NCBI RefSeq assembly: GCF_023243045.1
Contig: NZ_JALKFX010000035.1
Span: 1-57,494, forward strand
Origin: Frankia sp. AgB32
GTDB taxonomy: Bacteria > Actinomycetota > Actinomycetes > Frankiales > Frankiaceae
Direction of reading: 5' to 3'
DNA length: 57,494 nt
The notes beneath the pieces are model-generated. The model saw only the letters and a program-made list of their open reading frames with translations, was not told the DNA's origin and searched no databases. Position 1 is the stretch's first letter; the number at the start of each line of letters is the position of its first letter. Shown here piece by piece: positions 7,333 through 15,917 of the stretch. Both the position numbers and the translations under genes were made by a program.

Positions 7333-10131
7333 TCAGCTTGCTGACGCGGCCGTGAGATCTGCGGGCATCACAGTCGCCAGTTCACGGCGCGACCGCAGTC
7401 CGAGCTTCGCGTAGACGTTGCCCAGGTGGTATTCGATGGTCTTGACACTGAGCACCAGCTCGCGGGCGACTCCGGCATTGGACTGCCCGGCGGCGACGAG
7501 CCTCGCGACCCGGATCTCCTGCGGAGTGAGCGCGTCCAACCCGCTGTCGTGACGCCGCGGGGAGAGCCGGCCGCAGCTCGCCAGCTGCGTGTCACAGCGG
7601 GTGACATAGGGCTCGGCGGCGAGCACCGCGAACCGGTTTCGGGCAGTCTCCAGCAGATCGGCAGCGGCGGGGGTCGGTCCGCCCCGCGTCAGGAAGACCC
7701 CACCGGCGTACTCGATCAGGGCGCGCTCGAACGGCAACGGAAGCTCGGCCGCCAGCCGCAGGCCCGCGCGATATGTCATACGGGCCTGCTTGACGCGGCC
7801 GGACGCGACCTCGACCGCTGCTCGGGCGCGTAGCAGGGTCACATGGTCCGAGCGTCGAGCGCAGCGCCGAACGGCCCGCTCGAACGGGCGGAGGATCGCC
7901 GCTGCCTCCCCCGGGCGCCCCACCTGCGCGAGCGCCTCCGCGTAGAGCGGGCGCCAGCGCATCCACCTCGGCTCTGCCGGCTCTGTCCGGTCGGCGGGGC
8001 GATACCGCTCCAGGGCAGCCACGGATGCCTCGGCGTCCCCGCTGGCGTGCGCGCTCCAGACGAGCGCCCGCATGATCGCAGTCTCGGCATGCGGAACGGC
8101 GGAACTGGGGAGCCGCATGGCGTCTTCGATGTGCGCCTGGGCCGCCGGTTGGCCCCTGGCCGCCAGCGGGATGGCCGCGGCAGCGTGACAAGCCGGCAGC
8201 AGCCAGTTCTGACCGGCCGCGGCCAGCGACACTGCGGCATCGGCATGCGCGATGGCGTCGTCCCAGCACCCGAGCAGATACTCGGCGTCGGCGAGCTGGG
8301 CGAGGGCGAACAGGCCGGACGGAACGGTCCATTCCTGACCGTCGCTGACCGCCATCGCCTGGAGAAACGCCTCTCGGGCGGCCCGCACGTCGTCGTTGGC
8401 GAGTCGGACGATTCCCCGACCGACCAGCCCGTCTGGCGGGAACCCGCCAGGTTCGACACCAGCACCAGTAGCACCAGCACCGATCGCCGCCGCCGGGTCG
8501 CCATCGGGTACGGGGACCTCGGCGGCAAGCCGGACTGCCTCGTTCCGCTCGCCGACGTCGGACAGGGAGGTGATCAGGATGTCCCGAAGATGGGTGGGAT
8601 CACCGGGTGGCGGCGAGCCCAGCGACAGTGCGCGACGTCCCCACCGAGCCGCGGCCGCCACGTCGGCCGACAGGTAGTGACACAGGGCCAGCTGCTCGCC
8701 GATCGCCCGGGCCAGCATCGGGCGGACCTCGGGATCCACTCCGCGCCAGGCCTGCCCGAGGTGCGCGGTTGCCTCTGGCAGAGACCCCTGCAGCATGGCC
8801 AGGCGGCCCCGGAGGTAGCCACCCCGGGTCTCGTCCAGCACGTCGGACAGGTCCGTCAGCAGGCTGCTCGCCTGCACGAGGTCTCCGCCCCAGAGCAAAA
8901 AGTCGAGCGCGTCGGTGAATCGTTGCTCACGGGCGACTCGGTAGGGACTGAGCCGGGCAGCCGCGAGGAGGTGGTCCGCGGCCGGGCGCCAACGTCCGCT
9001 TCTGGCGAAGCGCCGGGCGGCGGACTCGACCTCCATCGCCAGGCCCTCGTCCGGGACGACCGCCGCGAGCACCCGGTGCCACAGCCGACCCCTGACGTTC
9101 TCGATCTGCTGGGCGGCCCGCAGGTGCAGCTCGGACCGTTGCGCCGGCCCGATGTGGTGGTAGACCGCCGAGCGCAGGAGCGGATGGGTGAAGGCAACCA
9201 GCCGGTCGACGGCGGTGGTCTTCTCGGTGAGCAGCGTGACCGCGACCGCGCCCTCCAACGCGAGCGCCGGATCGTCCACCTCGGCAATGCCGGCGGCGTC
9301 CGCCAGTCGGCAGGTCAGGCCGAGCACCGCGGCCGCGTCGACGAGTCGTCGTACCTCGTCGGCGCAGGCGGCCAGCCGCGCCATGACCTCCTGGCCGAAC
9401 GCTGCCGGTACCGGCAGCGGATCGGTGTCACGATCGAGAGCCTGCGGTGGCAGTTCCTCGAGCAGCGCCCGAGCCTGCAGGACGTTTCCGCCGGTGAGCT
9501 CGTGCAACCGCACCGCCGCCCAGGACGAGATGGGCGCGGCCGACATCTGACCGGCAAGGTCGCGCAGTTCGTTCGGGTCGAGCCCGGCGACGCGCAGCGT
9601 GCTGGCGAGCTCGGTGACCAGATGGCGGAGCCCGTCGGACAGTTCGGACGGCGCCCCCGACATCGCCAGGATGCACAGCACCGGGGCGCTGCGCAGCCGG
9701 CGGAGCGCGAAGGACAGTGCCTGCTGCGACGCCGCGTCGATCCACTGGGCGTCGTCGACGAGCAGGACCACCGCGTCACGCTCGCCAGCCAGCAGCCGCC
9801 GGACCAACCGCAGGACGGACGCCCCCACCGCGGTGGGGGACTCGCCGCAACCGCCGGCTGCCGTGCCGCCGGTCGGCACGGCCGGTTCGCCGGCCGAGGC
9901 CATGAACTGGGAGACGACGCCGAACGGAACGTCCTCCTCGACCCGGTCCGCGCTGGCCGTGAGGATGTGCGCGTCCGACAGTCCGTCGAGGAAGACGCGC
10001 AACAACGTCGTCTTGCCCACACCTGGCTCGCCGTGGACGACGACGATGCGCAGGCGCCCGGCCCGTGCCTGAGTCACCCGCTCCGCGAGGAACCGCAGAT
10101 GCGAGGACCTGCCCACCAGTTCCATGTCCAT
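7333..10131 (-). CDS. LAL-type LuxR regulator (ATPase domain plus LuxR HTH)
   Basis: A 932-residue large ATP-binding LuxR-type regulator. The start is set at ATG 10131, which has GGGAGGG eight bases upstream; longer frames overlap the next gene. The N-terminus MDMELVGRSSHLRFL leads into a Walker A, GEPGVGKTT, at about residues 34-42. A Walker B, LLVDDAQWID, follows near 130. The middle is a long helical TPR-like region. The last 65 residues are a LuxR helix-turn-helix (LTPQEIRVARLVAAGQSN, KTIEYHLGNVYAKLGLRSR). Such proteins are usually ATP-dependent, pathway-specific activators in actinomycetes. No biosynthetic cluster is adjacent, so its target is unknown. Confidence 0.93.
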   Translation of the reverse strand: MDMELVGRSSHLRFLAERVTQARAGRLRIVVVHGEPGVGKTTLLRVFLDGLSDAHILTASADRVEEDVPFGVVSQFMASAGEPAVPTGGTAAGGCGESPTAVGASVLRLVRRLLAGERDAVVLLVDDAQWIDAASQQALSFALRRLRSAPVLCILAMSGAPSELSDGLRHLVTELASTLRVAGLDPNELRDLAGQMSAAPISSWAAVRLHELTGGNVLQARALLEELPPQALDRDTDPLPVPAAFGQEVMARLAACADEVRRLVDAAAVLGLTCRLADAAGIAEVDDPALALEGAVAVTLLTEKTTAVDRLVAFTHPLLRSAVYHHIGPAQRSELHLRAAQQIENVRGRLWHRVLAAVVPDEGLAMEVESAARRFARSGRWRPAADHLLAAARLSPYRVAREQRFTDALDFLLWGGDLVQASSLLTDLSDVLDETRGGYLRGRLAMLQGSLPEATAHLGQAWRGVDPEVRPMLARAIGEQLALCHYLSADVAAAARWGRRALSLGSPPPGDPTHLRDILITSLSDVGERNEAVRLAAEVPVPDGDPAAAIGAGATGAGVEPGGFPPDGLVGRGIVRLANDDVRAAREAFLQAMAVSDGQEWTVPSGLFALAQLADAEYLLGCWDDAIAHADAAVSLAAAGQNWLLPACHAAAAIPLAARGQPAAQAHIEDAMRLPSSAVPHAETAIMRALVWSAHASGDAEASVAALERYRPADRTEPAEPRWMRWRPLYAEALAQVGRPGEAAAILRPFERAVRRCARRSDHVTLLRARAAVEVASGRVKQARMTYRAGLRLAAELPLPFERALIEYAGGVFLTRGGPTPAAADLLETARNRFAVLAAEPYVTRCDTQLASCGRLSPRRHDSGLDALTPQEIRVARLVAAGQSNAGVARELVLSVKTIEYHLGNVYAKLGLRSRRELATVMPADLTAASAS

Positions 10132-10252
10132 GCCGGCGCCCTCCCACCGCACGCCTTCACGTCCATGTCCCCCGATCTGGCCGACAACCGGGAAGCCGTC
10201 GGAAGGGGTGTACCCCGTGGGCACCTGATCCCTCGGCTCTCGCCGGACGGGC

Positions 10253-11137
10253 TCAGGCGTGGGGCACCGTGCCACAGGCGGACATCGAGGCGCCGCGGTA
10301 GCCGGTGAGGAAGGAGTCGCGGCGCTGCTGGGCGGAGCCGTGGGTCCAGGTCTCGGGGTTGACCTCGCCGGCGCGGGCCTGGATGCGGTCGTCGCCGACG
10401 GCCTGGGCGGCGCCGAGAGCCTCGTCGAGTTCGGCCTCGCCGATGGTGACGTTGCCACCGGTGTTCGCCAGGGTGCTCCAGACGCCGGCGTAGCAGTCGG
10501 CCTGGAGTTCGAGCTGGACGCTCAGCTCGTTCTCGCGGGACGGGTCGGCCTGCTGGGCCTGGCGCAGGCGGGTCTCGGTGCCGGTGAGTGTCTGCAGGTG
10601 GTGGCCGACCTCGTGGGCGACGATGTACGCCTGCGCGTAGCGGCCCTGGGCGCCATAGTCGCGCTGGAGCTGGTCGAGGAAGCCAAGGTCGATGTAGACC
10701 TTGCGGTCCGGCGGGCAGTAGAACGGGCCGACCTGCGCGGACGCGGCACCGCAACCCGTGCGCACGGCCTGGGAGAAGTAGACCAGTCGGGGCTTGGTGT
10801 ACGTCTTGCCGCTGCGGCCGAACTGGGCCGTCCAGACCTCGTTGACCTCGTTGAACGCCTTGAGGACGAAGCAGTCGTCGTACTTGTCGATGGCGCCGGC
10901 GGTGTTGCAGCGCTGGGCCACGTCGCTGGACGCTCCACTCCCGGGCTGCGACAGCGCCGGCCCGGCGGAGTCGGACCCGCCGCCCAGCACGGTCACGAGC
11001 AGGTAGATGACCAGGCCGAGGATGCCCGCGCCACCGCCGCCGACCGCGACCCCCCGGCCGAGACCGCCGCCGCCCCCGCCGCTGCCGCGTTGGTCGTCCA
11101 GTTCGGACGCGTCCACCGACTGGTCGTCGAAACGCAT
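10253..11137 (-). CDS. YpfJ-type neutral zinc metallopeptidase, membrane-anchored
   Basis: A 294-residue protein of the YpfJ/neutral zinc metallopeptidase family. ATG 11137 follows a GGGCGGG site and gives MRFDDQSVDASELDDQ, the typical opening of the family. A Gly-rich linker is followed by one membrane helix (GILGLVIYLLVTVLGG, about residues 38-55). The C-terminal domain then carries HEVGHH near residue 170. Further family marks are QADCYAGVW and the ending HGSAQQRRDSFLTGY. It probably acts outside the membrane. Physiological substrates of this family are not established. The CDS ends about 120 bases before the LuxR start, on the same strand. Confidence 0.93.
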   Translation of the reverse strand: MRFDDQSVDASELDDQRGSGGGGGGLGRGVAVGGGGAGILGLVIYLLVTVLGGGSDSAGPALSQPGSGASSDVAQRCNTAGAIDKYDDCFVLKAFNEVNEVWTAQFGRSGKTYTKPRLVYFSQAVRTGCGAASAQVGPFYCPPDRKVYIDLGFLDQLQRDYGAQGRYAQAYIVAHEVGHHLQTLTGTETRLRQAQQADPSRENELSVQLELQADCYAGVWSTLANTGGNVTIGEAELDEALGAAQAVGDDRIQARAGEVNPETWTHGSAQQRRDSFLTGYRGASMSACGTVPHA

Positions 11138-11420
11138 GTCCCGCCCTTCACCGAGTCCCGGATCCATCCGTTCTGCCGGGTATCGGAAGGGAGTATGTCC
11201 CGGACGATCAGCCGCCGAACATCTGCCCGCCCACGGGACGACCTGGCGGGTCGACAGGGCCTGGTCGTAGGGGAGCCGGTTCCACGACCTGATCATGACC
11301 CTGAGCAGCGAAGTGCCTGTGCTGCACCCAGAATCCCCGGCGAGACTGGCAGTCTGTGTACCACGTGCATGGACTGCGACAAGATCCCACTGACGCCGAT
11401 CATGGCTGTGGCGCAGGCGT

Positions 11421-11834
11421 TTAGGGCATCAGCTGCCGAGCTAGACGGGCCTGGTCGTAGTAGAGCCGATTCTCGGTGACCAGGCCGTCCTGCACCCGGT
11501 AGACCTCGACGACACGCAGGGTGACGCGCCGCCCGGTCGGGGGATGCTCGGTGCCCTCGGGGTCCCGCAGGACGCCGGTGTGGGTCGCGGTCAGGGTGTA
11601 CTCCTCGACGACGAGCTCGCCCTGTTCGGCGAGGAGGTGCGTGTCCACGTCCACGTCGTCGAACGCGGCGAGGATCGCGGCGCTGTAGCCCGCGCCGGCC
11701 TCCCGTCCCTCCAGACGCACGCCGCCCGGCGCCTCGACGACGAGGTCCTCGTGGAGCAACGCCAGGACGGCGGCCTCGTCGTCCGCGTCGAACGCGTCCA
11801 GCACCCGCTGGACCGTCTCCAGTGCCTCCCCCAT
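11421..11834 (-). CDS. SnoaL/NTF2-like protein
   Basis: A 137-residue protein with the cone-shaped alpha+beta barrel pattern of SnoaL-like ester cyclases and NTF2 domains. An N-terminal helix (VQRVLDAFDADDEAAVLALLHED) is followed by strands ending in VEVYRVQDGLVTENRLYYDQARLARQL. ATG 11834 has GGGGAGG with a five-base gap and is preferred over ATG 11852 and 11861. The ligand or reaction cannot be told. Bases 11138-11420, between this gene and the peptidase, hold nothing I recognise. Confidence 0.85.
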   Translation of the reverse strand: MGEALETVQRVLDAFDADDEAAVLALLHEDLVVEAPGGVRLEGREAGAGYSAAILAAFDDVDVDTHLLAEQGELVVEEYTLTATHTGVLRDPEGTEHPPTGRRVTLRVVEVYRVQDGLVTENRLYYDQARLARQLMP

Positions 11835-11920
11835 CCGGGCCTCCCCATCCATCGCCGGCAACCGTCGAGCGGAGATCGTCCCATCGCGGCACCCTGCGCC
11901 GCAGGCGAATGACGGGCCCG

Positions 11921-12463
11921 TCAGGCGCCGGTGGTGGAGCCGGGCCGGACGATCATCAGGACGGTGACGGCGACCCAGAGCAGGTTGAAGACGCCGACGC
12001 TCATCGCCAGCCGCCGGCTGCGGGCCAGCGCGACCGACACGGCGCCGGCGGGCAGCGTGCCGGCGGGCAGCGTGCCGGCCGGCCTCCCCTCGGCTGCCGG
12101 GTCCGCGGTGGGCGCCCCGGCCGCGGTGATCTCGTCGATGAGGTCGCGCTGCGTCGGCAGAACGGCGAGGGCGAGCACCAGAGCGGCCAGGCCGGTCAGG
12201 GCGATCGCCGCGATCAGCCAGCCCTGGCCGAGAACGCCGAGGCTCTGCGCGGTGAAGAAGCCGAACACGACCGCGACCAGACCGAGTGCCGAGTAGACGC
12301 CGCAGATCCGGTACAGCACCCGGGCGATCCCGGCGGCCTGCCCGTCGCCGGGCGCGGCCAGGGCCGCGCGGGCGGCCGGCGGGAACATGCTGGCCGCGAC
12401 CGCGACCGGGCCGATCGACACGATCGCGGCGAGAACGTGCACGCTGAGCAGAAGCTTGGTCAC
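11921..12463 (-). CDS. DUF2269-like integral membrane protein
   Basis: The GTG at 12463 with GAGAGGCGAG upstream gives a 180-residue protein opening VTKLLLSVHVLAAIVSIGPVAV. There are four likely membrane helices: at the N-terminus, around YSALGLVAVVFGFF, around LIAAIALTGLAALVLALAV, and near the end (VGVFNLLWVAVTVLMIV). The LLSVHVLAA opening is typical of DUF2269-type proteins, whose function is unknown. A 15-base duplication encodes the AGTLPAGTLPAG loop before the last helix. The assignment to DUF2269 is by pattern and not certain. Confidence 0.8.
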   Translation of the reverse strand: MTKLLLSVHVLAAIVSIGPVAVAASMFPPAARAALAAPGDGQAAGIARVLYRICGVYSALGLVAVVFGFFTAQSLGVLGQGWLIAAIALTGLAALVLALAVLPTQRDLIDEITAAGAPTADPAAEGRPAGTLPAGTLPAGAVSVALARSRRLAMSVGVFNLLWVAVTVLMIVRPGSTTGA

Positions 12464-12886
12464 CGGCTCGCCTCTCGCGGCGACGGGCCGGACGGCGGGG
12501 GGAACGGCGGGCGGTTCACGCGGGGCACCTCGACAGCACTGGGACCGCCCGTACGCGCGGGCGGGCGAGGGCGCCGGCGCGGCCGAGGCGGCGGACGGAC
12601 GGTTCATCCCCGACGCTACGGGCCAACCGTCGGACCAATGCCCACCAGTCGCCCTCGATGTGGTCCCGTGGCGTATATCACCCGTCCCAGGACAGTTCCG
12701 GCGTCGCGCCAGCCCTTCGGCGTCGACACCGATGGGCGATTCGGGTCGACGCGCCGCCCGACGCGGCGCCAGGAGGGGACCGCGTCGGCGAGTCGTCCAT
12801 CGATCTGATGGAAGATGCTCTCAGCGGGTGACCTGCCCGGTGCCGTACGTCTCGTACGTCTCGTACGTCTGCGGAAGGATGTCGGT
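12464..12886. other. Divergent intergenic region with a 9-bp triplicate
   Basis: 423 bases between the divergent membrane-protein and Nudix-TerB genes. No convincing gene lies inside. CGTACGTCT is repeated three times without interruption at 12844-12870. The ribosome site GGAAGG of the next gene lies at 12872-12877. Promoters for both directions are expected here but I cannot fix them. Confidence 0.55.
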
Positions 12887-13789
12887 ATGTCATCGCGGGG
12901 CACTGTTCGACTCGATGTCCGACTGCTGTTGCGCATCGACAACCGGGTGCTGCTCGCCCGACCGCCGGACGACGTCTGGCACGTGCTGCCCGGCGGGCCG
13001 GTCGAGGGCGGCGAGACCACCGATGACGCGCTGGAGCGGCAGGTGGGGCGCCTCGCGGGCCCGCGGGTCGTGTCCCGGCAGTTCGTCGGGGCGGTCGAGC
13101 ACGACGGCAGCGTCAGCGGTACCTCGCCCCGGGAGGCCGAGGACCATGTCCTGAGCGTGCTGTTCGCCGGGGTGTGGCCGACGGACATCCCGACGCCGTC
13201 CCGGTGGGGGGATCACGCTCTCGTCCCGGTGCACGTCGACGTCCTGCTGGCCACCCGGTTGCGGCCGTTGTCCATGGCCGAGGTGGTCCGGCGCTGGCTG
13301 GCCGAGGGCTGGCCGCTGTGGCGGGGGCTCGAACCGCTCGGCAGCAACCGGCGGCTGCCGTCGCTCGCCTCGCTGCGGGCTCAGCTGTTCGCGCGGCGGG
13401 AGGAACTGCGGACGCTGGAGTTCCGCGACGCGGCGATCGCGATGTGCGCACTCGTCACGGTCGCGGACGGGCGGATCGACCCGACGGAGCGCGACGGCCT
13501 GCGGACGTTCGCGGCGACTGATCCGGTGCTGTCCCAGTTCGGTGAGGACGACACGGTGCGGTTGTTCGAGGAGCATCTGACCCGGCTGAGCGCCGACCTG
13601 GAGGCCGGTCGACACAAGGCGCTCGCGGAGATCGCGAAGGTGCGCGGCAGGGCGGCGCAGGCGGCGGCGGTCGTGCGGATGGGCCAGGTCATCGGCCTGG
13701 TCGACGGTGAGTTCGTGGCCAGCGAACGGGCCGTCGTCCGCGATGTCGCGCTCACCCTCGGACTGGACCCGGCCGAGTTCGCCCTCTGA
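12887..13789 (+). CDS. Degenerate Nudix domain fused to a TerB-like domain
   Basis: A 300-residue protein. ATG 12887 follows GGAAGG nine bases upstream. Residues about 5-150 have the Nudix fold pattern (TVRLDVRLLLRIDNRVLLARPP, then HVLPGGPVEGGE). In the Nudix box, the usual RE..EE that binds metal is replaced by RQVGRLAG, so pyrophosphohydrolase activity is doubtful. Residues about 165-300 resemble a TerB domain: two similar acidic helical repeats, MCALVTVADGRIDPTERDGL and GQVIGLVDGEFVASERAVV. TerB domains bind metal and act in Ter-type stress responses. The fusion suggests a sensing rather than a catalytic role. The gene converges on the small gene at 13806. Confidence 0.82.
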   Translation: MSSRGTVRLDVRLLLRIDNRVLLARPPDDVWHVLPGGPVEGGETTDDALERQVGRLAGPRVVSRQFVGAVEHDGSVSGTSPREAEDHVLSVLFAGVWPTDIPTPSRWGDHALVPVHVDVLLATRLRPLSMAEVVRRWLAEGWPLWRGLEPLGSNRRLPSLASLRAQLFARREELRTLEFRDAAIAMCALVTVADGRIDPTERDGLRTFAATDPVLSQFGEDDTVRLFEEHLTRLSADLEAGRHKALAEIAKVRGRAAQAAAVVRMGQVIGLVDGEFVASERAVVRDVALTLGLDPAEFAL

Positions 13790-13805
13790 GCCGCGCCGGC
13801 GGCCG

Positions 13806-14021
13806 TCAGCCGGCGTCGTCCGGGGCGTCGTCCACCACCTGGACGACGCCGACCGAGCGCCAGTTGACCTCCAGGACCTTGCCGCCGGCGAGGGTGACCC
13901 GGTCGAGGCCGACGTTGCCGGTCCGGCCGCTCATCACGTCGGCGGCGCGGCGCCGCAGCGCGGCCGCGTCCGTCCCGGCGGGCAGGTCGTACGTCTGGTC
14001 GTCGAGTACCAGCCGTGCCAT
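13806..14021 (-). CDS. Small conserved-looking hypothetical protein
   Basis: A 71-residue protein, MARLVLDDQTYDLPAGTDAAAL..., ending VQVVDDAPDDAG. GGGAGG lies five bases before the ATG and supports it as real. Alternating strands around a single helix suggest a small alpha+beta fold, but I recognise no family. It ends 16 bases from the convergent Nudix-TerB gene. Confidence 0.65.
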   Translation of the reverse strand: MARLVLDDQTYDLPAGTDAAALRRRAADVMSGRTGNVGLDRVTLAGGKVLEVNWRSVGVVQVVDDAPDDAG

Positions 14022-14151
14022 CCAGCCTCCCGATGCGGGCGCCCGCGCAGGTCGGCGCGCAGCGTCCGAGCACCGCCACCCCCAGGGGACGGTAGTACGA
14101 TCAGCACACTGAGTGCTCGACCAGCGCGAGCGGCGCGGGCTCGGGAGCAGA

Positions 14152-14622
14152 TCAGTCCTCCTGGTTGATCCCGAACCAGGTCATGACCTTGGCGCCGAAC
14201 TTCATGTCACCGTCGATCTTGATCTTCCTGGTGAGGAAGAGCTTGGCGCCGCTGACCTGGCCGGTGAGCACCCGGACAAAGCGGACCCGGTCGGTGCTGA
14301 TCGTCAGCGCCCGGTCGGCGGGGACGTCGGCGGCGTCGGCCGGCGCATTGGTCCCGAGGGTGCACGCTCCCTCGATGATCCGCAGATCGTAGGTGCGCGT
14401 GGAACCACCCGGGCCGCCACCGAGGGCGAAACGGACCAGGGCATTCTCACCGCCAGCCTGCTCAGGCCGGAACGTGTCGCGCATCTGCCGGAAGATCTCG
14501 TCGAGGACGCCTTCTCCGGCTGGCCCGGTAAGCAGGTCAGAAATCTCACGCTCCGACATGTCGGCCAAGATGCTGACAAGCTTCGCGGGGTCGGCCGTGG
14601 GGTCGACGGCAAGGTCGGACAT
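14152..14622 (-). CDS. SCP2 sterol-carrier domain protein
   Basis: A 156-residue protein. ATG 14622 with GGAGTGG upstream gives MSDLAVDPTADPAKL, better supported than the longer frame to 14817. After a helical N-terminus, the SCP2-like core runs from about residue 50 (FRPEQAGGENALVRFALGG) through TISTDRVRFVRVLTGQVSGAKLFL. It ends in KIKIDGDMKFGAKVMTWFG, the typical hydrophobic lid helix. Such domains bind lipids or acyl-CoAs. The partner and substrate are unknown. It is divergent from the aminotransferase gene. Confidence 0.88.
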   Translation of the reverse strand: MSDLAVDPTADPAKLVSILADMSEREISDLLTGPAGEGVLDEIFRQMRDTFRPEQAGGENALVRFALGGGPGGSTRTYDLRIIEGACTLGTNAPADAADVPADRALTISTDRVRFVRVLTGQVSGAKLFLTRKIKIDGDMKFGAKVMTWFGINQED

Positions 14623-14801
14623 GTGTCCACTCCATTCGTTCGACAGGCTGCTCAGATATACGGGCGGTTCGTCCGTCGCCCTCGCGGTCAGCCCGCCGAC
14701 GGTGGTGAACCCAGGACAGCACGCTAGCGAATGGGATGTGGCGTTCGTCGCCCGGTAGGCCCTCGATCGACCGCGTGGCGCGCGATCGCTATCGTGAGCC
14801 G

Positions 14802-15581
14802 GTGGCCGATCCCACATCGTGGTACGTCGAGGTCGACGGGCAGCCCGCCGCCCTCGGGGCCCCGCTGCCGGCGGCCCTGCTCCCCCACGGCCACTTCACC
14901 GTCATGCAGGTCCGTGCCGGCCGCGTCCGCGGCCTCGACCTGCATCTGCGCCGCCTCGAGGACGCCCATCGCGAGCTGTACGACGCGGCGTTACCCGGCG
15001 ATCTGGTCCGGGCCCGGATCCGGCAGGCGCTGGCCGCCGCGCGCCAGGACGCCACCGTCCGGGTCGTCGCCGCGCAGGACCTCGACGCCGGGCCGCAACC
15101 GGCGCGGCTCATCGTCGCGGTCGGCCCGCCCAGCGAGCCGCCGAGCACCGCCCAGCGACTCATGTCGGTGCTCTACACCAGGCCGTTTGCGCATATCAAG
15201 CACCTGGGGACCTTCGGGCAGGCGCAGTATCGGCGCCTCGCTCGCCGCTGCGGCTTCGACGAGGCGCTGCTGACCGGCCCCGACGGAACCATCGCCGAGG
15301 GTGCCACGACCAACGTCGGTTTCCGGGCCGGGAACACGACGGTCTGGCCGGCCGCGCCGGCGTTGCACGGCGTGACGATGGCTCTGCTGGAACGATCGAC
15401 GAGCCACACGCGGGCGCCGGTACGACTTGCCGATCTGGCCAGGTTCGACGCGGCCGTGGTGACGAACTCGCGCGGCATCGCACCCGTCGCCGCCATCGAC
15501 GGGCACCAGTTCGCCGGTTCGGCGTCGTTCGCGGCGGATCTTCACCGCCACTACGAAGCCGTCCCGTTCGACGTCATCTGA
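14802..15581 (+). CDS. Class IV aminotransferase / aminodeoxychorismate lyase-like PLP enzyme
   Basis: A 259-residue fold-type IV PLP enzyme from the GTG at 14802 (longer in-frame starts exist and ribosome sites are weak). The segment LMSVLYTRPFAHIKHLGTFGQAQYRR carries the PLP-lysine in IKHLGTF. The cofactor contacts are GFDEALLTGPDGTIAEGATTNVGF, followed by WPAAPALHGVTMALL, all typical of class IV enzymes. Within the class it could be 4-amino-4-deoxychorismate lyase or a branched-chain or D-amino-acid aminotransferase. The size favours the lyase-like group, but no pab gene is adjacent. Confidence 0.85.
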   Translation: MADPTSWYVEVDGQPAALGAPLPAALLPHGHFTVMQVRAGRVRGLDLHLRRLEDAHRELYDAALPGDLVRARIRQALAAARQDATVRVVAAQDLDAGPQPARLIVAVGPPSEPPSTAQRLMSVLYTRPFAHIKHLGTFGQAQYRRLARRCGFDEALLTGPDGTIAEGATTNVGFRAGNTTVWPAAPALHGVTMALLERSTSHTRAPVRLADLARFDAAVVTNSRGIAPVAAIDGHQFAGSASFAADLHRHYEAVPFDVI

Positions 15582-15917
15582 CGGCCGCCCGCCCGAGCAC
15601 GACGCGCTCCCCCGGCCGCCGGGCCGGCCGCGCTGGCCTGGCCGGTGTCGGCACCGCCTCGACCACCGGGCGGCGCACGGTCCACTTTTCTAGCAGAGCT
15701 TAATTGTGTATAGATATTTTCCCTCGACGACTATTGCGTCGACAACAGCCATTTCCTAGAGATACGCAGGATGCCACGAAAAGTGAGCGTGGATCGGGTC
15801 GAACCCATTTCCTCATGACGGAATACTGGGTACCGTCGTAAGCCCGCAGGGAATTCTCGCCAGGTCCGAGGTGTAGGACCACCCGCTTTCCGCGCCGCTC
15901 GCGAAGGAACACGTCCG
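15582..15917. other. Intergenic region with an AT-rich island
   Basis: 336 bases. Bases about 15685-15725 (TAATTGTGTATAGATATTTT) are strikingly AT-rich for this genome and are a good candidate promoter region. A short inverted repeat, TCGACG-N7-CGTCGA, lies at 15724-15742. GAAGGA precedes the start of the next gene. No gene is supported on either strand. Confidence 0.55.

Noticed and set aside
7843-10308. Open frame of 821 codons on the plus strand
   Set aside because: Antisense shadow of the LAL-type LuxR gene.
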